Assembly: GCF_013394085.1 (NCBI RefSeq)
Contig: NZ_CP040910.1
Coordinates: forward strand, 1,722,767 to 1,786,766
Source: Limosilactobacillus fermentum
GTDB lineage: Bacteria > Bacillota > Bacilli > Lactobacillales > Lactobacillaceae
Length of the DNA: 64,000 nucleotides
Reading direction: 5' to 3'
The notes below the pieces were generated by a model. That model was given only the letters and a program-made list of their open reading frames with translations, had not been told where the DNA came from and made no database searches. Shown here piece after piece: positions 41,476-49,727 of the stretch. Within the stretch, counting starts at the first letter, position 1. Each line of letters begins with the position of its first letter. The translations under genes were made by a program, and so were the position numbers.

Positions 41476-42864
41476 ATGAGTCTGAAGATAATGCGAAAGG
41501 AGAGCCTTCAAACCTATTTGGGGGCCGACCAAAAGTTCGTGAAGTCACTGACTGCCTTCGACCTGATGACCCTCGGGATCGGGGCAGTGATCGGGACCGG
41601 GATCTTTATCCTTCCCGGCACGGTAGCAGCCAATGATGCCGGGCCGGGGGTGACCCTGTCCTTTTTAATGGCCGCCATCGTCTGTGCGTTGGCAGCCATG
41701 TGTTACGCCGAATTCTCCTCGGCCCTTCCGGTTGCCGGGAGTGCCTACTCTTACGGTAACGTTGTGTTTGGGGAGTTCATCGGTTGGGTTTTGGGCTGGG
41801 CCTTGATTTTGGAATACATGTTGGCGGTCGCCTCGGTATCAACCGGGTGGGCGGCCTACTTTAATTCCCTACTCGCCTCGTTTGGGATTAACATCCCGAC
41901 CGCCCTTTCTGGGCCCTTTGATCCGGCCCACGGTACCTACATCAACATCGTCGCCGTGGCCATCGTCTTGATCGTCACCCTGATCTTATCGCGGGGGATG
42001 CGGTCTTCGATGCGGATCAACAACGTCGCCGTGATGATCAAGATCTTGATTATCCTGGTCTTCATCGGGGTCGGGTTGTTCTTCATCAAGCCGGCCAACT
42101 ACCACCCCTTCTTACCATTTAAGATGGGTGGGGTGATGCACGGGGCGACGACCGTCTTCTTCGCCTTCCTGGGCTTTGACGCCATTTCTTCCTCGGCCGC
42201 CGAAGTTAAGAACCCTAAGAAGAACATGCCACTGGGGATCATCGGCACCTTGGTAATCGCCACGATCCTTTACATGGGGGTCTCCGTGGTCTTAACCGGG
42301 ATGGTTCCGTACACCAAGTTAGACGTTGCCAACCCGGTCGCCTTTGCCTTAAAGGCCGTTAACCAGGGTTGGATCGCCGACCTCTTATCGATTGGGGCCT
42401 TGGTCGGGATGTTCACCATGATGGTGACGATGACCTACTCCTCCTCACGACTGGTTTACTCCATCGGGCGTGACGGGCTCTTGCCAAAGTTCTTGAGCAA
42501 GCTTGATGAACACAGTTCCACGCCACAAGCCGCCCTTTGGATCGTGGCCGTCATCATCGCCGCCATGGGGGGACTGATTTCCTTAGACCAACTGACTAGC
42601 TTGGTTAACATTGGGACCCTGCTGGCCTTCACCTTCGTTTCCTTTGGGATCATCCCGCTGCGCAAGCGCAAGGACATCGGGAACAAGGGGGGCTTCCAAG
42701 TGCCGTGGTTCCCAGTCTTACCAATCCTGTCTGGGATCGCCTGCTTGGTTATGATCGCCCTCTTGTCGGTTCAAACCTTTATTGGCGCCGGCATCTGGTT
42801 TGTGATTGGGATTATTCTTTACTTTAGCTACGGTTACCGCCACAGCAAGTTGGCGCATGATTAA
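41476..42864 (+). CDS. APC superfamily amino acid permease (YfnA/CAT-like)
   Basis: A 462-residue permease with 12 predicted helices. Helix 1 has LMTLGIGAVIGTGIFILPGT, the GTG(I)F amino-acid binding signature; helix 6 FFAFLGFDAISSSAAEVKNPKKNMP is characteristic of the cationic amino acid transporter / YfnA group. Substrate is inferred to be an amino acid. AAAGGTGG precedes the ATG. A terminator follows, then two hairpin repeats in the opposite orientation. Confidence 0.88.
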   Translation: MSLKIMRKESLQTYLGADQKFVKSLTAFDLMTLGIGAVIGTGIFILPGTVAANDAGPGVTLSFLMAAIVCALAAMCYAEFSSALPVAGSAYSYGNVVFGEFIGWVLGWALILEYMLAVASVSTGWAAYFNSLLASFGINIPTALSGPFDPAHGTYINIVAVAIVLIVTLILSRGMRSSMRINNVAVMIKILIILVFIGVGLFFIKPANYHPFLPFKMGGVMHGATTVFFAFLGFDAISSSAAEVKNPKKNMPLGIIGTLVIATILYMGVSVVLTGMVPYTKLDVANPVAFALKAVNQGWIADLLSIGALVGMFTMMVTMTYSSSRLVYSIGRDGLLPKFLSKLDEHSSTPQAALWIVAVIIAAMGGLISLDQLTSLVNIGTLLAFTFVSFGIIPLRKRKDIGNKGGFQVPWFPVLPILSGIACLVMIALLSVQTFIGAGIWFVIGIILYFSYGYRHSKLAHD

Positions 42865-42916
42865 ATAGTTAAGTGCTCCCCATAATAGCTAGATAATACT
42901 AACGAACACAGCAAGA

Positions 42917-42958
42917 GAGCCTGAGAGGAAACGCGATTTTCTCTCAGGCTCTTGTTGT
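42917..42958 (+). terminator. Intrinsic terminator after APC permease
   Basis: GAGCCTGAGAG / CTCTCAGGCTC, 13-nt loop, then TTGTTGT. Confidence 0.8.
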
Positions 42959-42977
42959 ATCTTCAGAAGATTAGACA

Positions 42978-43096
42978 GATAACGTGCTCCCCAACCGCAG
43001 GCCTAGTGGCTAAGTCCGGGCAAAGAACACCACCTAGGCGGCAACCCTTGCCCTAGCTTAGTCATACGGCCTGTCAAGGAGGTTGGTCGCACTTCC
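42978..43096 (-). repeat. Intergenic hairpin repeat, full copy (reverse, before pepX)
   Basis: GATAACGTGCTCCCCAACC ... GGTTGGTCGCACTTCC. Unlike most copies, it is antisense to both neighbouring genes. Confidence 0.85.
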
Positions 43097-43099
43097 TAA

Positions 43100-43220
43100 G
43101 ATAACGTGCTCCCCAACCGCAGGCCTAGTGGCTAAGTCCGGCCACAGAACACCGCGTTCCGCGATAACCTGTGTCCTATCCTTAGCCCACGGCCTGCTTG
43201 ATAGGTTGGGTCGCACTTCC
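43100..43220 (-). repeat. Intergenic hairpin repeat, second reverse copy before pepX
   Basis: Same orientation as the previous copy, 3 bp apart. Inner arms GGCCACAG / CTGTG.CC. It is followed by CAAATCTAAACATTTG (43229-43244), a small palindrome also seen next to a repeat fragment at 13187. Confidence 0.85.
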
Positions 43221-43350
43221 ATATTACGCAAATCTAAACATTTGCCCTGTCTTGTTTTTGCTCCTCACCCGCTACACGGCTAACTTGCCACTTCTCGCTG
43301 TTGATTGCGTTATAATGATACAAATTGCCAATTTTGAAAGGGTGTTCATT

Positions 43351-45747
43351 GTGAAAGTCAACCAATTCTCACTGATTCAAACCGACGACGCCACCCGCCG
43401 TCACGAATTAAAGGCCCTCCACCTGCTAATGGACGGCGACGAAAACCTCTCGGCCAGCCAGCTCCTGTTGGCCCTCCTTTTGCGAACCCACCTGGAAACC
43501 ACCAGTGACGCCGGCCGGGCCGCCTGGTTAAAGAGCCTCCTGGCCACGCCAACCACCAACGCCTACGACTGGTTTAAAGAAGACGAGCAACCAACCGACG
43601 CCGTGTTCTACCTGCTGGCCCTCCAGCTGCTCGACTTTGAAGTCGCCGTCGACTTCCCGCTCGAATACCCCCTGCTGGGGATCAAGCGTAGCAACCTTCC
43701 CCACCACTACCACGAGGAATGGGACCAAGCAGCGGTGATCGATTCCTTCTACCTGCTCTTGTTGACCCGGACCAAAAACGGGATCAGCCTGCTCGACAAG
43801 CTGACCAGCCAGGGGATGCTCACCTGGACCTACCACCTGCCGGCCAGCCAAAAGCCGATCTTTTTCAACGGTAAACCAGTCGCCTCCTTTAACCCCCACC
43901 GCTTCATCCACGAGGTCGTTTACGTCCAAACCGACCTCGACACCGACTTCGATGGGAAGGCCGACCTAGTTAAGGCCGAGGTAATCCGCCCGGCTGATTC
44001 CAACCAGGGGCTCAAGGTCCCGGTTCTCTTTACCGCGAGTCCGTACAACCAGGGCACCAACGACGAGTGGGGCGAAAAGATCACCCACGACGTTAACGTG
44101 CCCCTCACCCACAAGGATCCTGACGCCGACAGCCCGGCCGAAGCAACCTTCCCGACTCCCGCCCAGCACCGCGACATCCAGGGAGTCGGGCCGGCGAGCG
44201 AAAGCTTTGCGGCCACCCCGTCATACACCTTAAACGACTACCTGGCCACCCGTGGCTACGCCGTCGTTTACTCGGCCGGAATCGGGACCAAGGACTCCGA
44301 CGGCCTGCAGACCTGTGGCTCGCCGGAACAAACCGAGGCGATGAAGGCGGTCGTCGAGTGGCTTCACGGCGACCGGGTGGCCTTTAGCGACCGAACCAGC
44401 AACCAGAGCGTGGTCGCCGACTGGTCCAACGGACACGTGGCGATGACCGGGCGTTCCTACCTGGGAACCTTGGCGACGGCGGTCGCCACCACCGGGGTCG
44501 CGGGGCTCGATGCGATCATTTCAGAAGCCGCCATCTCCTCTTGGTACGACTACTACCGCGAGGGCGGCCTGGTGGTGGCCCCGGGCGGCTTCCAGGGCGA
44601 AGACGCCGACGTCTTAGCGGCCGAAACCTTCAGCCGCACCAAGTCCGCCGCCGACTACCAACACATCGAAAGCACCAACCAAAAGTACCTCCAGCAAATG
44701 ACCGCCGCCCAAGACCGGGCAAGTGGTAACTACAACGACTTTTGGGCCCGGCGCAATTACCACCCCCACTTCTCCGGCATTAAGGCGGCCGTGATGATGG
44801 TCCACGGCCTAAACGACACCAACGTCAAGCCGGTCCACGTTAAGGCCTTAGACGACTACTTAAAGGCGGCCGACCACCCGGCCCACCTGATCCTTCACCA
44901 GGGTCAACACATCTACATCAATGCCTTTGCCTCCCTGGACTTTAGCGAAATGGTTAACCTGTGGCTGGCCGATAAGCTGTGGGGTGTCAAAAACGACGCC
45001 GATCAAGTCTTACCGCGGGTGCTCTTCGAAGACAACCGCCAAGAAGACAACTGGCAAGTCGCTCAGGCATGGGACGGCCGGATGAACTTTACCTACCACG
45101 TGGCCGACCACCAACTGGTGAAGGGCGCTGCTACTTCAGCCAGCCCCATCACCTTTAACGACCACCAAGCAGACGCCACCTACCAAGACTGGTGCGCCCA
45201 CCCGGCCAAGTGGCAAACCGCCCTGTTAAACGACGACGGCCAGTTTTCGGCCCACTTTGCCACCGAGGTAATGGCCGGCGACCTGGTTTTACGCGGTACC
45301 CCGCAGCTGACCGTTGACGTGGCCACCAACCTCGACCACGGCCTCTTATCGGCGTACCTAGTTGACCGCGGGACCGCTCGGCGCTTGACCAAGAACCCGG
45401 TCCTGTTGGGCAAAAACGCCATTCCGCTGGGCTACCAATGGAAGTACGATGACCTGCGCGAGTTCAAGTTGGAAAAGGAGCCGAGCGACTACCACGTCAT
45501 CTCCTACGGCCACCTTAACCTGCAAAACCGCCACAGCCTCGCCAAACCGGACGACTACCAACCAAACCAAACCGTCACCCTAACCCTGCCCTTACAGCCG
45601 GTCTACCACCACTTAGAGGACGGCCACCAGCTGGAGTTAATCCTCTTTGCCACCGACTACTTGATGACGGTGCGGGGCAACGAAAAGGCCACCTACACGA
45701 TCGACCCGGCCACGGTCGAACTCCGACTCCCAGCCGACTTTGCCTAG
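43351..45747 (+). CDS. pepX: Xaa-Pro dipeptidyl-peptidase
   Basis: A 798-residue S15 serine peptidase that removes X-Pro dipeptides from peptide N-termini, a key step in casein peptide use. Catalytic Ser369 is in MTGRSYLGTLATAVATTG; the late catalytic His is in LILHQGQHIYIN and the Asp lies in the HGLNDTNVKP segment. The N-terminal dimerisation domain and C-terminal jelly-roll domain are both present. I chose GTG 43351 (MKVNQFSLIQTD), preceded by AAAGGGTG; the longer frame runs into a repeat. An IS605-type element begins just after the stop, so any native terminator has been displaced. Confidence 0.95.
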   Translation: MKVNQFSLIQTDDATRRHELKALHLLMDGDENLSASQLLLALLLRTHLETTSDAGRAAWLKSLLATPTTNAYDWFKEDEQPTDAVFYLLALQLLDFEVAVDFPLEYPLLGIKRSNLPHHYHEEWDQAAVIDSFYLLLLTRTKNGISLLDKLTSQGMLTWTYHLPASQKPIFFNGKPVASFNPHRFIHEVVYVQTDLDTDFDGKADLVKAEVIRPADSNQGLKVPVLFTASPYNQGTNDEWGEKITHDVNVPLTHKDPDADSPAEATFPTPAQHRDIQGVGPASESFAATPSYTLNDYLATRGYAVVYSAGIGTKDSDGLQTCGSPEQTEAMKAVVEWLHGDRVAFSDRTSNQSVVADWSNGHVAMTGRSYLGTLATAVATTGVAGLDAIISEAAISSWYDYYREGGLVVAPGGFQGEDADVLAAETFSRTKSAADYQHIESTNQKYLQQMTAAQDRASGNYNDFWARRNYHPHFSGIKAAVMMVHGLNDTNVKPVHVKALDDYLKAADHPAHLILHQGQHIYINAFASLDFSEMVNLWLADKLWGVKNDADQVLPRVLFEDNRQEDNWQVAQAWDGRMNFTYHVADHQLVKGAATSASPITFNDHQADATYQDWCAHPAKWQTALLNDDGQFSAHFATEVMAGDLVLRGTPQLTVDVATNLDHGLLSAYLVDRGTARRLTKNPVLLGKNAIPLGYQWKYDDLREFKLEKEPSDYHVISYGHLNLQNRHSLAKPDDYQPNQTVTLTLPLQPVYHHLEDGHQLELILFATDYLMTVRGNEKATYTIDPATVELRLPADFA

Positions 45748-45792
45748 CGACCGTTTTCAACTGCGTCAACCACCACTGACTAAAGTCAGTGG

Positions 45793-45945
45793 CTTGTGAG
45801 CCGAATATCATCACGGATTTCGAACCACAATTTGCGTAGATAGGGACAACTTATTTGACCAACTGAAATTGTAATCAAACAGCGGTCGTCTAATTACCAA
45901 CGCCTTTTATGTCCCCAGGTTGCCATAGGGACAGATAAGCTAGGC
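45793..45945 (-). ncRNA. Candidate omega-RNA region at the tnpB 3' end
   Basis: By analogy with other IS605-type TnpB systems, the guide RNA derives from the 3' end of tnpB and the right-end hairpin. No sequence motif proves this; the region is noncoding, AT-rich and ends in the CCACTGAC / GTCAGTGG hairpin. Confidence 0.3.
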
Positions 45946-47190
45946 TAGTTTAGCTATTCCCTTATCAAGAATGTTTTTAGCTGCGTTCCAGTCACGAATA
46001 TGGTGAATACCACAGTTAGGACAAGTCCAGTTTCTATCATCTAATGTTAGTTTGTCCGTCCCATTAGTGCCCATTACAAAGCCACAATCGCGACATGTTT
46101 GGGTAGTATTTCTTGGGTTGATTGTGATAAATTGACGCCCATAAAGCTTTGCTTTATAAGCCAACATGCCAAGAAATGTTCGCCAGCCAACGTCAGAAAT
46201 ACTAAGTGCCAAAGCATGATTTTTAAGCAAATTCTTGCTACGCAACTCCTCGGCTACTACTAAATCGTGGTTCTTGATTAATGCGGTAGAAATTTGTTGG
46301 AGAAAATTATGCCTTTGGTTCATTACCTTGGCATGGAGTTTAGCGACTAACAAGCGCTGTTTTTGATAATTTTTACTATCTCGTAAAGAACGATGTTCTT
46401 TTTTTGCACGTTGTTGCCGTCTAGATAAAATGCGCTGTTCTTTGGCTAATTTGCCTTTAATAGTGCGGTAATATCGTGGATTAGGAACTATGTTGCCTTC
46501 ACTGTCGGTTAAGAAGTTATCAGTATTAAGATCAATTCCAACATGTCCATGAGTAGCTTTGGACACTTTAACAAAAGATTCATCTGAAGCTAACTGCATT
46601 GATAAAAAGAAGCGATCCGCTGAATCTTTAGTCAACGTCACGGTACCAATTCTAGTCTCGCATATTCTTTTCAAAAGCCGTGCTTGCGAACCGGCAACAC
46701 GTAACAGTCCTATTTTAGGTACTTTGACATGACTATTATCTAGAAAACAGACTGTACCGTTAGTTAGCAACGCAGTTTTTTGCCCCGGGTATTGACAATT
46801 GGTTTGATACCGCCAGTGATAACTCTTTCGATGAAATTTGGGAACGCCAGTGGCGTGAACCTTCCGAAAAGCATTCCAAGCTTTTCGATAGTTCTGAATG
46901 GCATTAGCTTTCGTCAAACTATCAATTCGTTTATCTTCTAAGAATTGATAGTGATTAGACATTTGCTTAGCGTTTTGGCGCATAGTTAGTTGCTTAATAC
47001 GATCCTGAACTATGTCAATCGGTAGCTTAACTCTGCGAAGCTGCATCAGTTCCTTATTGATCGCAACCATTTCGTTATAGATAAAGCGACTAGCGTCACT
47101 GTTGATTTTAATCAACTGCTTTTGTTGGTCACTAGGATAGCAGCGCATTTTTAGGCCATAATGATATTCCATTTTTGCCATTGACTTCAT
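45940..47190 (-). CDS. tnpB: TnpB RNA-guided endonuclease of IS605-type element
   Basis: A 416-residue TnpB. RuvC catalytic residues are visible: Asp in HVGIDLNTDNFL, Glu in DLVVAEELRSKNL, Asp in HHIRDWNAAKNIL. The zinc finger is TCRDCGF ... WTCPNCG. The N-terminal helical domain starts YHYGLKMRCYPSDQQKQL. It appears complete. ATG 47190 follows AAAGGAGG. TnpB nucleases promote retention of the element at its donor site. The 3' end abuts the element's end, where the guide RNA should be encoded. Confidence 0.9.
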   Translation of the reverse strand: MKSMAKMEYHYGLKMRCYPSDQQKQLIKINSDASRFIYNEMVAINKELMQLRRVKLPIDIVQDRIKQLTMRQNAKQMSNHYQFLEDKRIDSLTKANAIQNYRKAWNAFRKVHATGVPKFHRKSYHWRYQTNCQYPGQKTALLTNGTVCFLDNSHVKVPKIGLLRVAGSQARLLKRICETRIGTVTLTKDSADRFFLSMQLASDESFVKVSKATHGHVGIDLNTDNFLTDSEGNIVPNPRYYRTIKGKLAKEQRILSRRQQRAKKEHRSLRDSKNYQKQRLLVAKLHAKVMNQRHNFLQQISTALIKNHDLVVAEELRSKNLLKNHALALSISDVGWRTFLGMLAYKAKLYGRQFITINPRNTTQTCRDCGFVMGTNGTDKLTLDDRNWTCPNCGIHHIRDWNAAKNILDKGIAKLA

Positions 47191-47208
47191 TTGATTTCAC
47201 CTCCTTTA

Positions 47209-47239
47209 TTGACATGATAACATTATATCATGATGTCAA
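47209..47239. promoter_or_regulatory. Divergent tnpA/tnpB promoter region with inverted repeat
   Basis: TTGACATGATA and TATCATGATGTCAA form an imperfect inverted repeat whose arms each include a -35-like TTGACA facing opposite genes. Confidence 0.45.
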
Positions 47240-47263
47240 TGTATTAACAAAGGAGAGCATATT

Positions 47264-47719
47264 ATGACTAAAGAAAAAATCAAAGATGCCATTTATACTC
47301 GTCGTTATATCTATAATTTCCATTATCATTTGATCTGGGTAACTAAGTATCGCAATCAGACTTTTACAACCGAGGTCTTATCTAACGAAATGAAAGCTAT
47401 CTTGCAGCAAGTTGCAGATGACAATGACATCGTAATCGAAAAGATGGAAGTCATGCCGGATCACATTCATATGCTGATCAGTTTTCCGCCAAGCAAAGCT
47501 CCGGCTAGTGCCATTAAGGCGCTCAAAGGACGTAGTGCCTATATTTTTTTACAGAATCATCCAGAAATACGATGTAGCCAATATTGGGGCGGTCATCTTT
47601 GGTCGCCGAGTTACTATATGAGTACATTGGGCAATATGAGCAAAGAAGTTGTCGAGAAATATATCAATAACCAAAAATATACAGAAACAAACAAAAAGCC
47701 CCATAAAGGGGCTCAATAG
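47264..47719 (+). CDS. tnpA: IS200/IS605-family Y1 transposase TnpA
   Basis: A 151-residue HUH single-strand transposase. The HUH pair is in VMPDHIHMLISFPP and the catalytic tyrosine is likely in VVEKYINNQ. Length is typical of complete TnpA. AAAGGAG precedes the ATG. It moves the element as single-stranded DNA using the terminal hairpins. It is divergent from tnpB with a shared promoter region. Confidence 0.92.
   Translation: MTKEKIKDAIYTRRYIYNFHYHLIWVTKYRNQTFTTEVLSNEMKAILQQVADDNDIVIEKMEVMPDHIHMLISFPPSKAPASAIKALKGRSAYIFLQNHPEIRCSQYWGGHLWSPSYYMSTLGNMSKEVVEKYINNQKYTETNKKPHKGAQ
47697..47714 (+). terminator. Hairpin over tnpA stop
   Basis: AGCCCC-TAAA-GGGGCT hairpin overlapping the last codons of tnpA, preceded by A5 but without a T tract. 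Weak terminator candidate. Confidence 0.35.
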
Positions 47720-47833
47720 TGGCCTATCCATCCCATGACTAAAGTCACGGGATTTCCGGCTAATATTAATTAAAATTTGCGGTACAATGGAAACCGTTAG
47801 TTGATGACGCAAAGAGAATGGGAGTTGAAAATT

Positions 47834-48745
47834 TTGAAACAAGGCACAACGATTTTGACGCTTGATAACGGCTACCACCTGTGGACCAACACCCAAGGGG
47901 AAGGTACCATCCACCTCTTGGCCCTGCACGGTGGCCCCGGTGGTAACCACGAATACTGGGAAGACACGGCGGCCCAACTGCAAAAGCAGGGCTTAAATGT
48001 CCAGGTCCACATGTACGACCAACTGGGCTCCCTGTACTCCGACCAACCGGACTACCAAAACCCGGCGATCGCCGACAAGTACTTGACCTACGAATACTTC
48101 TTGGATGAAGTCGAAGAAGTCCGCCAAAAGCTAGGCATCGACAACTTCTACTTGATCGGCCAAAGCTGGGGTGGGCTCTTAGTCCAAGAGTACGCGGTTA
48201 AGTACGGCGACCACTTGAAGGGAGCCATCATCTCCTCCATGGTTGACGAAATCGACGAATACGTTGCCCACGTTAACCAATGCCGCGAAGAAGTCCTGCC
48301 GGCCGAAGAAGTCGTCTTCATGAAGAAGTGCGAAGAAAACAACGACTACGACAACGACCGCTACCAACAAGACGTCCAGGTCTTAAACGAAAACTTCGTT
48401 GACCGTAAGCAACCGTCCCGCCTGTACCACGTCAAGGATTTGGGCGGTACCGCCGTTTATAACGCCTTCCAAGGGGACAACGAATTCGTCATTACCGGTA
48501 AGCTCAAGGACTGGCACTTCCGCGACCAATTACCAAAGATCACCGTGCCAACCCTGTTAACCTTTGGGGAACACGAAACGATGCCACTGCAAACGGCCGA
48601 AACGATGGCCAGCCTGATTCCAAACTCCAAGCTGGTCACCACGCCAAACGGTGGCCACCACCACATGATCGACAACCCGGATGTCTACTACAAGCACCTG
48701 GCCGACTTCATTCGCCAGGTCGAAGCGGGCACCTTTAACAAGTAA
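47834..48745 (+). CDS. pepI: Proline iminopeptidase (alpha/beta hydrolase)
   Basis: A 303-residue S33 peptidase that releases N-terminal proline. Oxyanion region LALHGGPGGNHEYW, nucleophile Ser in LIGQSWGGLLVQEYA, and catalytic Asp/His around LLTFGEHETMP and NGGHHHMID. I chose TTG 47834 (MKQGTTIL), 9 nt after GGGAG; a frame-compatible ATG at 47801 has no RBS. Its upstream region is now partly the IS605-type end, so its promoter (TACAAT at about 47783) is close to the insertion. Followed by a HAD gene after 21 bp. Confidence 0.9.
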   Translation: MKQGTTILTLDNGYHLWTNTQGEGTIHLLALHGGPGGNHEYWEDTAAQLQKQGLNVQVHMYDQLGSLYSDQPDYQNPAIADKYLTYEYFLDEVEEVRQKLGIDNFYLIGQSWGGLLVQEYAVKYGDHLKGAIISSMVDEIDEYVAHVNQCREEVLPAEEVVFMKKCEENNDYDNDRYQQDVQVLNENFVDRKQPSRLYHVKDLGGTAVYNAFQGDNEFVITGKLKDWHFRDQLPKITVPTLLTFGEHETMPLQTAETMASLIPNSKLVTTPNGGHHHMIDNPDVYYKHLADFIRQVEAGTFNK

Positions 48746-48766
48746 ACACCATTTGGGGGAACAGCA

Positions 48767-49405
48767 ATGAAAAACTTCATCTTCGACGTTGACGGCACCC
48801 TGATCAACACCTACGAAATGTACATGCCGGCCATGATTGACGTCTTGGCCAAGTACGGTTACACCTACTCGCCAGAAGAGGCCGAACGCATGAAGCACGA
48901 CCTCTTTGGAATCACCGGTAAGGACGCCCTGGTCATCTCCCAGATCCCGGAAGACCAGCACGAGGCAATTTTAGCCGACTGGTTCAAGCTCTCTTACGAA
49001 CGCGAGGACCGGACGACGATCTTCCCGGGCGTAGAAGACACGCTGGCCAAGTTAGCCAACCGGCCGGGAACGTCCCTAGCCGTGGCGACTTCTAAGTTAG
49101 GCGCCGAATACCAAGAACACATCGCCGCTAAGTTTGCCTTTGCCAAGAACTTCAAGACGGCGGTCACCTTTGATGACGTCAAACACGGTAAGCCGGCCCC
49201 GGACATGATCCAAGTCGCCTTAAAGCGCCTGGGTAACACCGACTTAAGCGAAGCCGTTTACGTCGGTGACACGGTTAACGACCTGCTAGCCGCCCACGCC
49301 GCCGGGATCAAGTTTGCCGCCGCTTTGTACGGCTCCGGCGATAAGGATAAGCTGGCCGACGCCGACTTCATGCTGACTTCCCCTGAACAGTTGTTGGATT
49401 TATAA
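48767..49405 (+). CDS. HAD family hydrolase (phosphoglycolate phosphatase-like)
   Basis: A 212-residue HAD phosphatase. Motif I FIFDVDGTLINTYEMY (nucleophile Asp), motif II VATSK, motif III KPAPDM lysine and motif IV VYVGDTVNDLLAAHAAG. An alpha-helical cap lies after motif I. Substrate not deducible. A GGGG site precedes the ATG. It is likely cotranscribed with pepI. A hairpin repeat begins 4 bp after its stop. Confidence 0.87.
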   Translation: MKNFIFDVDGTLINTYEMYMPAMIDVLAKYGYTYSPEEAERMKHDLFGITGKDALVISQIPEDQHEAILADWFKLSYEREDRTTIFPGVEDTLAKLANRPGTSLAVATSKLGAEYQEHIAAKFAFAKNFKTAVTFDDVKHGKPAPDMIQVALKRLGNTDLSEAVYVGDTVNDLLAAHAAGIKFAAALYGSGDKDKLADADFMLTSPEQLLDL

Positions 49406-49409
49406 AAAG

Positions 49410-49530
49410 AAGTGCGACCCAACCGTAAAGCAGGCCGTAGGCTAAGGATAGGACGGGGGTTGACGCCCTCCCTGGCGTCGTTCTCCGGCCAGACTTAGCC
49501 ACTAGGCCTGCGGTTGGGGAGCACGTTATC
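49410..49530 (+). repeat. Intergenic hairpin repeat, full copy after HAD gene
   Basis: GAAGTGCGACCCAACC ... GCGGTTGGGGAGCACGTTATC; outer arms CCCAACC/GGTTGGG, GCAGGCC/GGCCTGC. A terminator follows 12 bp later. Confidence 0.88.
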
Positions 49531-49542
49531 TCTGTAACATTC

Positions 49543-49580
49543 AAAAAGGTTGAGAGCCGTTACCTGCTCCCAGCCTTTTT
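49543..49580 (+). terminator. Intrinsic terminator
   Basis: AAAAAGG.TG.GAGC / GCTC.CA.CCTTTTT hairpin with a T5 tract, 13 bp past the repeat. Confidence 0.75.
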
Positions 49581-49586
49581 GTTTTC

Positions 49587-49607
49587 ACTAGGTTGGGGAG
49601 CACTTCC
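49587..49607 (+). repeat. Intergenic hairpin repeat, right-end remnant
   Basis: CACTAGGTTGGGGAGCAC, the conserved end of the repeat without its core. Confidence 0.45.
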
Positions 49608-49727
49608 CTTTTCATCACCCCCAAAGTCCGGTAAGATAGAAGGTACGAAACTATTGATTAATTTTTCGTTTGATTAGCCGTGCATTGGGGATATACGCCG
49701 GTTAATCAAACCACGGGAGGATTTAAA

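Larger units (their letters stand above)
45750..47770. mobile_element. IS605-type element (divergent tnpB and tnpA), intact
   Basis: About 2 kb, AT-rich. Terminal hairpins are CCACTGACTAAAGTCAGTGG at 45773-45792 (tnpB side) and CCCATGACTAAAGTCACGGG at 47732-47751 (tnpA side), the subterminal structures recognised by Y1 transposases. Exact cleavage points cannot be read directly. The tnpA-side flank contains TTTTAAT, which could be the target/TAM. It sits between pepX and pepI. Confidence 0.85.

Noticed and set aside
45750-47770. Hairpin repeats as REP elements mobilised by the IS605-type TnpA
   Set aside because: The IS end hairpins (CCACTGACTAAAGTC...) share no sequence with the repeats, so no link is shown.
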